A DNA stretch of 64,000 nt from Frateuria terrea (GCF_900115705.1 NZ_FOXL01000002.1:620001-684000); one strand, 5' to 3'; shown: positions 7,564 through 15,620, numbered from the stretch's first letter. The notes: a model not told the origin generated them from the letters alone. Numbers and translations are program-made.

Positions 7564-8489
7564 CAGGCGCTCTCTCCCATCGTGATCTGGCGGAACACCT
7601 CGTCCAGCCGACCGCGCTCGAGCTGGATCTCCGACACTTCCAGGCCCTGCTGGCGCAGCAGGTCCTCGACTGGTTCAAGCACGCGCGCGCCGGGCTTGGG
7701 GAACACGGTGATGCGCCCGTCCAGCGGATCGACCTCGATCGCGGCCACTTGCGGCAGACGGCCGAGCATTTCCTGCGAAACGCCGCTGCCCGGCGCGCTG
7801 AAAGACACCGCTCCGTGATAACGCGAGCGGGCCTCCAGTTCGGCCGGCGTGGCGTCGGCCAGCAGCCTGCCGCGGGCGATGATCACCACGCGGTTGCACA
7901 GCGCGTGGACTTCCTCCAGCAGGTGGGTAGAGATCAGGATCGTGCGCTCGCGCGCCATCGAATCGATCAGCCGGCGCACGGCATGCTTCTGGTTCGGATC
8001 CAGGCCGTCGGTCGGCTCGTCCAGCATCAGTACCGGCGGGTCGTGCAGGATTGCCTGGGCCAGGCCCACGCGGCGGCGCAGCCCTTTGGACAGCGTGTCG
8101 ATGCACTGGTCCAGCACGTCCTCCAGCTGCAGGTGCGTCACCACCTCGTCGAAACGGCGAAAGCCCGTCTCCGCCGGCAGTGCGCGCACGCGCAGGATGA
8201 AGGTGAGGAACTCGCGCACGGTCATCTCGCCGTAGCTGGGCGCGCCCTCGGGCAGGTAGCCAAGCGCGCGCTTGGCCTTGAGCGGCTCGCGCTGCACGTC
8301 GTGCCCGCACACGCGCGCAGTGCCCGAGGTTGGCGCGAGGAAGCCGGCGATCATGCGCATCGCGGTGGACTTGCCGGCGCCGTTGGGACCGAGCAGGCCC
8401 AGCACCTGGCCCGGCTCGGCGCGGATGGAAAGCGCATCCACCGCGATCAGGCGGCCATAGCAGCGGGTGAGTCGGTCGGCTTCGATCAT
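7563..8489 (-). CDS. ABC transporter ATP-binding protein (GldA-like)
   Basis: A 308-residue ATPase. Walker A is GPNGAGKST (about residues 34-42). The signature region is LSKGLRRRVGLAQAI, with the LSGGQ motif changed to LSKGL as in other ABC-2 ATPases. Walker B is VLMLDEPTDGLDP and the switch His is in ISTHLLEEV. A C-terminal extension of about 80 residues follows the nucleotide-binding domain, as in GldA-type ATPases. It is the first gene of the three-gene exporter operon; its start lies about 70 bases past a terminator that ends the next gene upstream, so it probably has its own promoter in 8490-8560. Confidence 0.9.
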   Translation of the reverse strand: MIEADRLTRCYGRLIAVDALSIRAEPGQVLGLLGPNGAGKSTAMRMIAGFLAPTSGTARVCGHDVQREPLKAKRALGYLPEGAPSYGEMTVREFLTFILRVRALPAETGFRRFDEVVTHLQLEDVLDQCIDTLSKGLRRRVGLAQAILHDPPVLMLDEPTDGLDPNQKHAVRRLIDSMARERTILISTHLLEEVHALCNRVVIIARGRLLADATPAELEARSRYHGAVSFSAPGSGVSQEMLGRLPQVAAIEVDPLDGRITVFPKPGARVLEPVEDLLRQQGLEVSEIQLERGRLDEVFRQITMGESA

Positions 8490-8562
8490 GCGGCGTGGCG
8501 GATTGGCTGGCCCGTCACTCTAGCGCACCGGTGTGCGGCTGCGGCAGGCCCGGCGTGCGCCC

Positions 8563-8597
8563 AAAAAAAATCCTGCCCGCGCGAGGCGGGCAGGATT
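8563..8597 (-). terminator. Rho-independent terminator after the SRPBCC-like gene
   Basis: On the minus strand a 12-bp perfect stem (AATCCTGCCCGC / GCGGGCAGGATT, plus-strand 8569-8580 and 8586-8597, loop GCGAG) is followed by a run of eight U (8563-8570). It lies 20 bases after the stop of the minus-strand gene at 8618 and separates it from the ABC operon. Confidence 0.9.
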
Positions 8598-8617
8598 CAT
8601 GTGCGACCGGGACGAAC

Positions 8618-10006
8618 TTACTGCCCGGCGCTGGCGGCTTCGGCCGGGGCCGCGCTGGAGCCGGCGGCGGCGGGCGCGGAGGCACTGCTGGCGGGGGCCG
8701 GTTCGAGGCTCGGCTGCGGAATGCCGGCAGCCTGTTCCGGCGTCTGCTGCGGGACGTTGTCGCCCAGCAGCGGCAGGTAGACATCGTACTTGGCGTAGGT
8801 GGTCACGGCGCCGGTCTTGTCCTTGACCTCCGGCTGCACCTCGATGTCGTACAGACGATTGGTGACCTCGTCGAACTTGTAGCCGTGGGTCTGCGCGTAG
8901 GCCTTGAGCATCTCGCGGGTCTGCGGCACGCCGGCGGCGGTACCGTTCCACACGCCGACCAGCGAGGGCTCGCCGAAGGCCAGCGTGGCGCGCACGTTGG
9001 CGTCCACGACCAGGCGGCCCCAGCGGTCATGGTCGCCCGGCTGCGGGCCGGCCGGCTTGGCGGCGGCCGAGCTGCTGGCGCTGGCCGGCGCGCTGGAGGC
9101 CTCGGCCGGCTCCTCTTCACCGAGCTTGGGAGGCTGCGCCGGGGTCAGTTCCTGGCTCTGGCCGGCGACGGTCAGGCTGGTGGCGTCGATCGGCATGCCC
9201 ACGTCGAAGGTGTAGGCCTGGTCGCCGTAGTTGGTGGTGAAGATGACGCGCGGGCCGACCACGTTCACGCCCAGCTTCTTGGCCGCGTCCTGGATCTGCT
9301 TGACCGCCGTGGCGGTGGCATCGTCCAGTGCAGCCAGGCCGCCGCTGCGCTGGATCGAGGTGGAGACCAGCAGCATCGGCGTCGGCTTGGTCTGCTGGAT
9401 GTACGGCACCAGCTTGCCGTAATCGATGTTCGGCACCGCGGCCAGCACGTTCTGCAGGTTGCCCAGGCTGGACTGGATGAACGAGTCCGGATCGCCGTGG
9501 ATGTACAGGTTGGAGTAGCGGTTGACCAGGTTGAAGCCGTAGGCCACGTCATACGACCAGGTGACCTTGGTCAACTGGTGGCGGCTGCCCTGGCGCTCCA
9601 GGTCCAGCGTAAAGTGCTTGTCCTGGCCGCGCCAATCGTTGTCCAGGTTCCAGACGATCTTGGCGTCGTTGACTGTGTTGTCGACCTTGTAGAACTCCGG
9701 CTCGGCGCTGGCGATCGTCAACTTGCCTTCGCTGATGCGGTCGTTGTCGCTGGTCCAGCTGATTTCCGCACCCGGACCGTAGTCCTTGCCCGAAAGCTTG
9801 AACTGGATCTTCGGGTCTTCCTGGCGCAGCGAGGAGAAGTCCTCGAAGCGGCGGAAGTTGTCGAGAGTGTCGTAGACCTGGCGCATGTCCTTGCCAAAGA
9901 CCAGCGACCGCTCCACATGGCCGCTCCCGGGCATGATCACGCCTACCACGACACCGAGCACGGCGACGATGATCAGGGCCACAATGAATTCAAGAACACG
10001 CATCAT
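8618..10006 (-). CDS. SRPBCC-like membrane-anchored protein with GyrI-like C-terminus
   Basis: A 462-residue protein. One N-terminal membrane helix (residues 4-27) is followed by a domain that reads as SRPBCC/polyketide-cyclase-like (about 30-170: VERSLVFGKDMRQVYDTL, later KLTKVTWSYDVAYGFNLVNR). A middle region (about 190-290) resembles half of a GyrI/bacterial effector-binding fold. Then comes a low-complexity linker of Ala/Ser/Pro/Glu (about 295-335), a second GyrI-like segment, and a second Ala/Ser/Pro tail at the C-terminus. Such proteins bind small hydrophobic ligands; its ligand is unknown. ATG at 10003 is an equally good start. It ends in a strong terminator and appears to be monocistronic. 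Confidence 0.75.
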   Translation of the reverse strand: MMRVLEFIVALIIVAVLGVVVGVIMPGSGHVERSLVFGKDMRQVYDTLDNFRRFEDFSSLRQEDPKIQFKLSGKDYGPGAEISWTSDNDRISEGKLTIASAEPEFYKVDNTVNDAKIVWNLDNDWRGQDKHFTLDLERQGSRHQLTKVTWSYDVAYGFNLVNRYSNLYIHGDPDSFIQSSLGNLQNVLAAVPNIDYGKLVPYIQQTKPTPMLLVSTSIQRSGGLAALDDATATAVKQIQDAAKKLGVNVVGPRVIFTTNYGDQAYTFDVGMPIDATSLTVAGQSQELTPAQPPKLGEEEPAEASSAPASASSSAAAKPAGPQPGDHDRWGRLVVDANVRATLAFGEPSLVGVWNGTAAGVPQTREMLKAYAQTHGYKFDEVTNRLYDIEVQPEVKDKTGAVTTYAKYDVYLPLLGDNVPQQTPEQAAGIPQPSLEPAPASSASAPAAAGSSAAPAEAASAGQ

Positions 10007-10342
10007 TACCTGGGTTCTCCGAGCGTTTCCGCGCAGCGCTTAAAGGTTCCCGTCGGTTCCGCGCCACAGGGCTCAGAGCCCCGGAGGAAGGCACGGGCGA
10101 GGATCGGCGAATACCGAAGCTCCGGATGGTACTTGCTCGCGGGCTGGAACGCCATCGGGCAAGCAGGCGCCTGGCTGGCTGGCTGAAGCGGCCCGGCGCC
10201 GAGGGCGCAACCGAGCCCTTGGCCGGCTTCGGGAGAGGGTGCCGTTCGGCGCTGAAGGGTCGGCAAGGCCGACGGCGCGGCCCCTTCGAACCCTCCACCC
10301 AGCCCGCTTCCGACAAAAAAGAGCGCCCGGATCAACGTGCGC
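10007..10342. other. 336-base intergenic stretch without a supported gene
   Basis: This lies between the response regulator stop and the SRPBCC-like start, both minus strand. A 109-codon minus-strand frame fills it, but its predicted protein is Gly/Ala/Pro-rich and I cannot support it as a gene. It has short direct repeats (GGCTGGCTGGCTG near 10180) and a terminator at its right end. The left end should hold the SRPBCC gene's promoter, but I see no clear -35/-10 pair. Confidence 0.5.
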
Positions 10343-10344
10343 TC
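10315..10344 (-). terminator. Probable terminator after the response regulator
   Basis: On the minus strand GAGCGC pairs with GCGCTC (plus-strand 10339-10344 and 10321-10326) across a 12-base loop and is followed by six U (10315-10320). The upstream arm overlaps the stop codon of the response regulator. The stem is short, so strength is uncertain. Confidence 0.6.
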
Positions 10345-10984
10345 AGACGATGCCCAGCTCCAGCGCCTTGAGCACCGCGCGCGTGCGGTCGCGCACGCCC
10401 AGCTTGGAAAGGATGTTGGACACGTGGTTCTTCACCGTGCCCTCGGCCACCTTCAAGGAATTGGCGATCTCCTTGTTGGAGTAGCCGCCCGAGAGCAGGC
10501 GCAGGATTTCGGTTTCGCGCTCGGTAAGCGGGTCGGGCTGTTCCAGGCTGGTGAACTGGTTCTGCATGCGCCCTACCCCGGCCAGCAGGCGCTGCGTCAC
10601 CATCGGGGCCACCAGCGAGCCGCCGGCGGCAACGGTGCGGACCGCCTCGACCAGTTGCTCCAGCGACACGTCCTTCAGCAGATAACCGCGTGCGCCGGCC
10701 TTCAGGCCCTGCAGCACCAGCTGGTCGTCGTCGAAAGTGGTCAGGATGATCGTGGGCGGCAGCTCGCCGCGCGCGGACAGTGCCTGCAGCACCTCCAGTC
10801 CGCTCATGTTGGGCATGCGCAGGTCCAGCAGCACCACGTCGGGTTTGATGCGCGGAATATCCGCAACGGCCTGGGCGCCGTCGGCGCACTCGGCCACCAC
10901 GCGGATATCTTCGGCCAGGTCCAGCAGCGAACGGACGCCCTGGCGCACCAGGTTCTGGTCATCGACGAGACAGACGGAAATCAT
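10343..10984 (-). CDS. NarL/LuxR-type response regulator
   Basis: A 213-residue two-domain regulator. The receiver has acidic DD at 8-9, phospho-acceptor Asp54 (VLLDLRMP) and the conserved Lys in YLLKD. The C-terminal LuxR-type helix-turn-helix (about 150-205) has LTERETEILRLLSGG and NKEIANSL. It is closest in feel to DesR-like regulators that pair with 5-6-helix histidine kinases. The cognate kinase gene lies 104 bases upstream on the same strand. Target genes are not evident. Confidence 0.92.
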   Translation of the reverse strand: MISVCLVDDQNLVRQGVRSLLDLAEDIRVVAECADGAQAVADIPRIKPDVVLLDLRMPNMSGLEVLQALSARGELPPTIILTTFDDDQLVLQGLKAGARGYLLKDVSLEQLVEAVRTVAAGGSLVAPMVTQRLLAGVGRMQNQFTSLEQPDPLTERETEILRLLSGGYSNKEIANSLKVAEGTVKNHVSNILSKLGVRDRTRAVLKALELGIV

Positions 10985-11088
10985 CGCGGATCCTCAACAG
11001 TGCGGTGATCGCGTGCGGTTCACGCGGGCTACGTGCGTGGCGACCGGGCGCTGCCGACCATTTTGGCATGGCACGCGCCGGCCTGCCG

Positions 11089-12312
11089 TCATGACATGCT
11101 CAATGCCGGCGGCTCCGTGCGCGACGGGGCGTGGGCCAGCTCCAGGGCCTCGCCCAGCGGCAGCCGCACGGTCAGCGCAAAGCCCTCGCTTACGGCGGTG
11201 TCCACCGCCACGCTGCCACCGAACTCGGCCAGCCGCTCGCGCATCCCGGAAAGCCCGTTGCCCGGCTTGAAATGGGCCGCCCCGCGACCATCGTCGCGCG
11301 CGTGCAGTCCGAGCTGGTTGGCGTCGGCATAAGCGAAGGTCAGCCACAGCTGTCGCGCCCCGGCGTGCTTGGCGCAATTGGTGATGATCTCCTGCGCGCA
11401 GCGCAACAACACCTGCGCGCGACGCGGGTCCTCCAGGCTGAAGCGCGGTGGCAGGTCCACATGCACGGTCAGTCCGGGTACGCCCTCGATCAGGCTGCGC
11501 AGCGCCTGGGTCAGATCGATCGCGTCGTCCTGGCGCAGCTCGCTGACCGCCTCGCGCACATCGGACAGCAGGTGGCGCGCGGTGGCCTGCGCCTTGCGCA
11601 CGTGTTCGGCCGAGGCATCGTTGGCCAGGTGGCTGGCCACTTCGAGATTGAGGCTCAGCGCCGTCAGGTGATGGCCGATCAGGTCATGCAGTTCACGCGC
11701 GATGCGCATGCGCTCGGCGATGCGGGTGGATTCGGCCAGCAGGGCGCGGGTGGCGCGCAGTTCCGAGTTGAGGCGCCGCTGCGCCTCGCGCGCCTCGGTC
11801 TGCTGACTGGCGACCATCGAGGCAACGAAGCCGAGCGCGCAAATGCCCAGGTAGATGCTGATCTGCAGGAAGGCCAACCAGACGTTGCGGTCGTACTCGG
11901 GAAAATTCATGAACACGAACACCAGCGCCACGTTCTGCACCACGATGCATACCACTCCCAGCCAGAACGGCAGCAGCCAGGGCAGCACGACCGCAGTGAC
12001 CGCCATGAGCATGGCCGACAATCCGCTGTGGCTGTACCAGCCCACCGCCACCGCCGCGGTGCTCATCACCGCCATGCCGGCCAGGCGCAGGCCGACGTAG
12101 CGGCGCGCGCCCAGGTTGGTGGTCACGGCCCAGTACAACATTCCGAATATCAGGTAGCAAAGCGTCCACAGCAGCAGCGACGTGCCGGGGCGGTTGAGCT
12201 GGGTCAGCCGCTCGGTCGCCCATTGCGTCAGCAGGGGCGTACCTACGCACAGGTAGGTGAACAGCCCGGTCAGCCGCAGCAGCCGGATGTGGTTGAAGTT
12301 GGTCCAGGACAT
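11089..12312 (-). CDS. DesK-like membrane sensor histidine kinase
   Basis: A 407-residue kinase with five or six N-terminal hydrophobic segments (about residues 14-165). A short coiled coil follows (about 168-200, TEAREAQRRLNSELRATRALL), then a HisKA_3 dimerisation/phosphoacceptor helix with His209 in RELHDLIGHH. The HATPase domain ends with DDGRG and GNGLSGMRERL. There is no extracytoplasmic sensor domain, so like DesK it probably senses a membrane property. It is transcribed with the response regulator just downstream. The divergent GNAT-minCDE operon starts 193 bases away. Confidence 0.9.
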   Translation of the reverse strand: MSWTNFNHIRLLRLTGLFTYLCVGTPLLTQWATERLTQLNRPGTSLLLWTLCYLIFGMLYWAVTTNLGARRYVGLRLAGMAVMSTAAVAVGWYSHSGLSAMLMAVTAVVLPWLLPFWLGVVCIVVQNVALVFVFMNFPEYDRNVWLAFLQISIYLGICALGFVASMVASQQTEAREAQRRLNSELRATRALLAESTRIAERMRIARELHDLIGHHLTALSLNLEVASHLANDASAEHVRKAQATARHLLSDVREAVSELRQDDAIDLTQALRSLIEGVPGLTVHVDLPPRFSLEDPRRAQVLLRCAQEIITNCAKHAGARQLWLTFAYADANQLGLHARDDGRGAAHFKPGNGLSGMRERLAEFGGSVAVDTAVSEGFALTVRLPLGEALELAHAPSRTEPPALSMS

Positions 12313-12505
12313 GGCCGCATCATAGGCCGGCGCGAGCCCCGTGCAATGCGCGGGAAGTCACCCTCCCACAAGCCGTGCAGGCTCGCGTTTTACAAAGGTT
12401 TTACAGCCGCGCGCAGGATGTGCGCCCCGGCCCCGCATGCCATAATGCGCCCTTGCGGACGCCTGCGGCGCCCACCGGTTCACTGCCTTATCTGCGGAGC
12501 AACGA

Positions 12506-13141
12506 ATGGCCCTAGCCATCCGCGACGTGCGCGAGCACGATCTGGATGCCGTACTGGCACTCAACAACGCCGCCGGTCGCTCCATCCTCGCCCTGGACGC
12601 TGCGCAGCTGCGCTATTTCTACGAGCGCGCCGAGTACTTCCGCGTTGCCGAGATCGACGGTCATCTGGCCGGCTTCCTGATCGCCCTGCGCGATGGCGGC
12701 AACTACGACAGCCCCAACTACCGCTGGTTTGCCGAGCACTACGAGTCGTTCGTCTACATCGACCGTATCGTGATCGCCAACGCCTACCGCCGCCATGGCC
12801 TGGGCAAGGTGTTCTACTGCGACGTGACCAGCTACGCCGAAGTGCGCGTGCCGCTGCTCACCTGCGAGGTGTTCCTGGAGCCGCGCGATGACGTGGTGGT
12901 GCTGTTCCATGGCACCTACGGCTTCCAGGAAGTGGGCCAGCAACGCATGACCGAGTCCGGTCCGCAGGTCAGCCTGCTGGCCAAGGATCTGCCCAGCTAC
13001 GGCTTTGTCCGGGAAACCTGGCTCGAACGCGATGGCTTGCCCGACGTGCCGTGGCTGGCCGAACGCGAACTGCCGGTTCCAGCTTCCTCCCTTTCCCCTG
13101 CATCCCAGCCGCGCCGCATCGCCGGAGAGCGGCACCAGTGA
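12506..13141 (+). CDS. GNAT-family N-acetyltransferase
   Basis: A 211-residue protein with a GNAT fold: an N-terminal IRDVREHDLDAVLALNNAA, central beta strands (VAEIDGHLAGFLIAL), and the acetyl-CoA motif A region (YIDRIVIANAYRRHGLGKV, with R-x-x-G-x-G replaced by RRHGLG). Substrate unknown. The C-terminus (last 45 residues) is Pro/Ser-rich beyond the normal fold. Its TGA overlaps the GTG start of minC by 4 bases (GTGA), so translation is coupled to the Min operon. A CATAAT sequence at 12441-12446 could be a -10 element for the whole operon. Confidence 0.85.
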   Translation: MALAIRDVREHDLDAVLALNNAAGRSILALDAAQLRYFYERAEYFRVAEIDGHLAGFLIALRDGGNYDSPNYRWFAEHYESFVYIDRIVIANAYRRHGLGKVFYCDVTSYAEVRVPLLTCEVFLEPRDDVVVLFHGTYGFQEVGQQRMTESGPQVSLLAKDLPSYGFVRETWLERDGLPDVPWLAERELPVPASSLSPASQPRRIAGERHQ

Positions 13142-13917
13142 CCGTAAAAATGGATACGACTGACGCTTGCGACCTGCGCTTCGGCCAGGTCGGCATCGCC
13201 TGCGTGCGCGTGCGCCGCGTGGACGCCGCCGCACTGTGCGAGGAGCTGGAGCGCCGCGTGCGCTCGGCCCCGCAGCTTTTTTCCCGTGCCGCGGTGGTGC
13301 TGGATCTTTCGCACCTGGTGGAGCTGCCCGACGACGGCACGGTCGACGCCCTGCTCGAGGCCGTGCGCAGCGCCGGCATGCTGCCGGTCGGCCTGGCCTA
13401 CGGTACCAGCGCCACCGAGGCGCTGGCCCAGCGCATGGGCTTGCCGCTGATCGCCAAGTTCCGCGCCGCCTACGAGCCGGCCGACGGCGGCAGCATCGCA
13501 CCGTCGGCGCCGTCACCGGCCGCAGCGCCCGCGCCTCCGCCCGCTCCGGTGCGCGAACCGATTCACGCCGCGCCGCCGGCCGGCCCTGCGCTCGGCGCGC
13601 AACACCACGATGGCAACGTCCGTTCGGGCCAGCAGGTCTACGCGCGCGACCGCGACCTGGTGCTCACCGGCGCCATCGCCAACGGCGCCGAGGTGATCGC
13701 CGACGGCTCCATCCACGTCTACGGCGGCCTGCGCGGCCGCGCCATGGCCGGTGCGCAGGGCGACGAGAAGGCACGCATCTTCGTCTCCGATTTCCGCGCC
13801 GAGCTGGTGGCCATTGCCGGCCACTACCGCGTGTTTGAACAGATCCCCAAAGACCTCGAAGGCCAGGCTGTGCAATGCTGGCTCGATGGTGAAAAATTGA
13901 TGATCGCCCGGTTGTGA
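13138..13917 (+). CDS. minC: Septum site-determining protein MinC
   Basis: MinC inhibits FtsZ assembly at the poles. Here 259 residues show an N-terminal MinC_N domain (about 10-105, starting LRFGQVGIACVRV), a Pro/Ala-rich linker (about 120-155), and the C-terminal beta-helical MinC_C domain (about 160-259: GQQVYARDRDLVL, GSIHVYGGLRGRAMAGA) that binds MinD and FtsZ. The GTG at 13138 is chosen because a GGAG at 13124-13127 sits 10 bases before it; the ATG at 13150 would be 22 bases away. It overlaps the GNAT gene by 4 bases and minD follows after about 40 bases. Confidence 0.93.
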   Translation: MTVKMDTTDACDLRFGQVGIACVRVRRVDAAALCEELERRVRSAPQLFSRAAVVLDLSHLVELPDDGTVDALLEAVRSAGMLPVGLAYGTSATEALAQRMGLPLIAKFRAAYEPADGGSIAPSAPSPAAAPAPPPAPVREPIHAAPPAGPALGAQHHDGNVRSGQQVYARDRDLVLTGAIANGAEVIADGSIHVYGGLRGRAMAGAQGDEKARIFVSDFRAELVAIAGHYRVFEQIPKDLEGQAVQCWLDGEKLMIARL

Positions 13918-13957
13918 CCGGCGATTCCACCTGATGAGCATTACCGGAGAAGAGCCC

Positions 13958-14773
13958 TTGAGCGCTGAGATTATCGTCGTCACGTCTGGCAAAGGCGGCG
14001 TCGGCAAAACCACCACGAGCGCCTCGCTGGCCACCGGCCTGGCGATGGCCGGCAAGAAAGTCGCGGTGATCGACTTCGACGTCGGCCTGCGCAACCTCGA
14101 CCTGATCATGGGCTGCGAGCGGCGCGTGGTGTACGACTTCGTCAACGTCGTGCACGGCGAGGCCACGATCAAGCAGGCGCTGATCAAGGACAAGCGCCAC
14201 GACAATCTGTTCGTGCTCGCCGCCAGCCAGACCCGCGACAAGGACGCGCTGACCCAGGAAGGCGTCGAGAAGGTGCTCGACGGTCTTTCCAAGGAAGGCT
14301 TCGACTACATCGTGTGCGACTCGCCGGCCGGCATCGAGAAGGGTGCGCACCTGGCGATGTACTTCGCCGACCACGCGGTGGTGGTGGTGAACCCGGAGGT
14401 GTCCTCGGTGCGCGATTCCGACCGCATCCTGGGCCTGCTCTCCAGCAAGACCCGCCGTGCCGAGCGCGGCGAAGGCCCGATCACCCAGCACCTGTTGCTG
14501 ACCCGCTACAACCCCGCGCGCGTGGCGCTGGGCGAGATGCTCAGCGTCAAGGACGTGGAGGAAATCCTCGGCATCCTGGTGGTCGGCGTGATCCCGGAAT
14601 CGGAGAACGTGCTGGCCGCCTCCAACGCCGGCGTGCCGGTGATACTGGATGAGAATTCCAACGCCGGCCAGGCCTACCGCGACACGGTCGCGCGCATCCT
14701 CGGCGAGGATCGCCCCCTGCGCTTCACCGAAGTGGCCAAGAAGGGCTTTCTCCAGCGCGTATTCGGAGGTTGA
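13958..14773 (+). CDS. minD: Septum site-determining ATPase MinD
   Basis: MinD is the membrane-cycling ATPase that carries MinC and is displaced by MinE. The deviant Walker [10 protein letters not shown] (residues 11-19, Lys12 and Lys17), switch motif [11 protein letters not shown] and CDSPAG are all present, with an amphipathic C-terminal membrane-targeting helix ([11 protein letters not shown]). The start is taken as the TTG at 13958, which gives [10 protein letters not shown] as in most MinD proteins (271 residues) and has GGAGA 7 bases upstream. The ATG at 13934 would add eight residues and has a poor ribosome site. minE follows with its ribosome site inside the minD end. Confidence 0.93.
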   Translation: MSAEIIVVTSGKGGVGKTTTSASLATGLAMAGKKVAVIDFDVGLRNLDLIMGCERRVVYDFVNVVHGEATIKQALIKDKRHDNLFVLAASQTRDKDALTQEGVEKVLDGLSKEGFDYIVCDSPAGIEKGAHLAMYFADHAVVVVNPEVSSVRDSDRILGLLSSKTRRAERGEGPITQHLLLTRYNPARVALGEMLSVKDVEEILGILVVGVIPESENVLAASNAGVPVILDENSNAGQAYRDTVARILGEDRPLRFTEVAKKGFLQRVFGG

Positions 14774-14778
14774 TCGTG

Positions 14779-15042
14779 ATGGGCATCCTGGATTTCCTGA
14801 AGCGCAAGCCGGAACCCACCGCCTCGGTCGCCAAGGAACGCCTGCGCATCATCGTGGCGCAGGAGCGCTCCACCCGCGGCGCGCCGGACTACCTGCCGCT
14901 GCTGCGCAACGAGCTGCTCGAGGTAATCAAGAAGTACGTCCACGTCGACATCGACGCGATCAACATCAATGTCGAGCGCGACAGCGGACACGAGGTGCTG
15001 GAATTGTCCGTCGCCCTGCCGGACGGCAAGACCGCGCCATGA
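14779..15042 (+). CDS. minE: Cell division topological specificity factor MinE
   Basis: An 87-residue MinE. The N-terminal membrane/MinD-contact segment ([12 protein letters not shown]), the anti-MinCD helix ([16 protein letters not shown]) and the dimerising C-terminal beta domain ([20 protein letters not shown]) are all visible. The ATG at 14779 has GGAGGT (14765-14770) 8 bases upstream; the in-frame TTG at 14770 lies on the ribosome site itself and is unlikely. MinE stimulates MinD ATPase and drives the pole-to-pole oscillation. It is the last gene of the GNAT-minC-minD-minE unit, and a UUCG hairpin follows 6 bases after the stop. Confidence 0.94.
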   Translation: MGILDFLKRKPEPTASVAKERLRIIVAQERSTRGAPDYLPLLRNELLEVIKKYVHVDIDAININVERDSGHEVLELSVALPDGKTAP

Positions 15043-15048
15043 TCCGCG

Positions 15049-15103
15049 GGTGGGCTTCGGCCCACCTTGCGACAATCCAGCCAGCGGTGGGCCGAAGCCC
15101 GCC
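15049..15103. repeat. Pair of inverted UUCG-loop palindromes (REP-like)
   Basis: Unit 1 is GGTGGGC-TTCG-GCCCACC (15049-15066). Unit 2 is GGTGGGC-CGAA-GCCCGCC (15086-15103), the reverse complement of unit 1 with one change. Each folds alone into a hairpin with the stable UUCG tetraloop on one strand, and the two can also pair with each other. The pair lies between minE and the HExxH gene and could act as transcript end or mRNA stabiliser. The GGGCTTC-GCCC core recurs at 16704-16720. Confidence 0.75.
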
Positions 15104-15113
15104 CGACGCGACC

Positions 15114-15575
15114 ATGAATTCTCCCGCCGTCCTGCGCCTGGCCGACATCGGCTACGCGGCACCCAACGCCCTGCTTGCGCGCCATGGCCTGGCGCTGCAC
15201 CGCGTGCCCTCCGGCGAACCGATCCCCGGCAGCTACTGGGGTGACGAGGAGGCGGGCATCATCGGCACCGCCGTCTACGCGCGCGACGACACGCCGGTGC
15301 ACTCGCTGCTGCACGAGACCTGCCACCTGCTGGTGTTGCCGCCCGAGCGCCGAGCGAAGGTACACACCGACGCCACCGATTCGGTGGAAGAAGAAGACGC
15401 CGCCTGCTACCTGCAGATCCTGCTCGCCGACGCTCTGCCGGGCGTGGGCCGCGCGCGGCTGATGGCCGACATGGACGCCTGGGGCTACAGCTTCCGGCTG
15501 GGCTCGACGCGGGCGTGGTTCGAGCAGGATGCGGGCGAGGCGCTGGCGTTCCTGCAAGCGCGCGGACTCGCCTGA
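15114..15575 (+). CDS. Hypothetical HExxH protein, possible zinc metalloprotease
   Basis: A 153-residue protein of no family I can name. It carries HETCH (HExxH, residues 67-71, within VHSLLHETCHLLVLP) and, about 20 residues later, EEEDAACYLQ, which resembles the third-ligand Glu helix of ImmA/IrrE-type (M78) peptidases. Its small size and lack of a signal or membrane segment argue for a cytosolic single-domain protein. ATG at 15114 follows ACC and the repeat pair; there is only a weak ribosome site, so it may be translated as part of a longer transcript from the min operon. If zinc-binding is confirmed it could be a regulated protease. Confidence 0.7.
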   Translation: MNSPAVLRLADIGYAAPNALLARHGLALHRVPSGEPIPGSYWGDEEAGIIGTAVYARDDTPVHSLLHETCHLLVLPPERRAKVHTDATDSVEEEDAACYLQILLADALPGVGRARLMADMDAWGYSFRLGSTRAWFEQDAGEALAFLQARGLA

Positions 15576-15584
15576 CGATCCAGT

Positions 15585-15620
15585 CCCCTCTCTCCTCCGG
15601 GGAGAGGGTCGGGGTGAAGG
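15585..15620. repeat. GC-rich palindromic repeat (CTCTCCCC family), reverse orientation
   Basis: CCCCTCTCTCCTCCGGGGAGAGGGTCGGGGTGA-like sequence: the hairpin comes first and the GGGTGA tail second. It lies 10 bases past the HExxH gene and faces an opposite copy at 15687-15732. Confidence 0.7.

Noticed and set aside
10006-10335. 109-codon minus-strand frame in the gap after the response regulator
   Set aside because: Gly/Ala/Pro-rich, no motif, no ribosome site; reported only as an unexplained gap.
13051-13137. N-terminal extension of MinC
   Set aside because: It overlaps the GNAT gene in another frame; a ribosome site supports GTG 13138.
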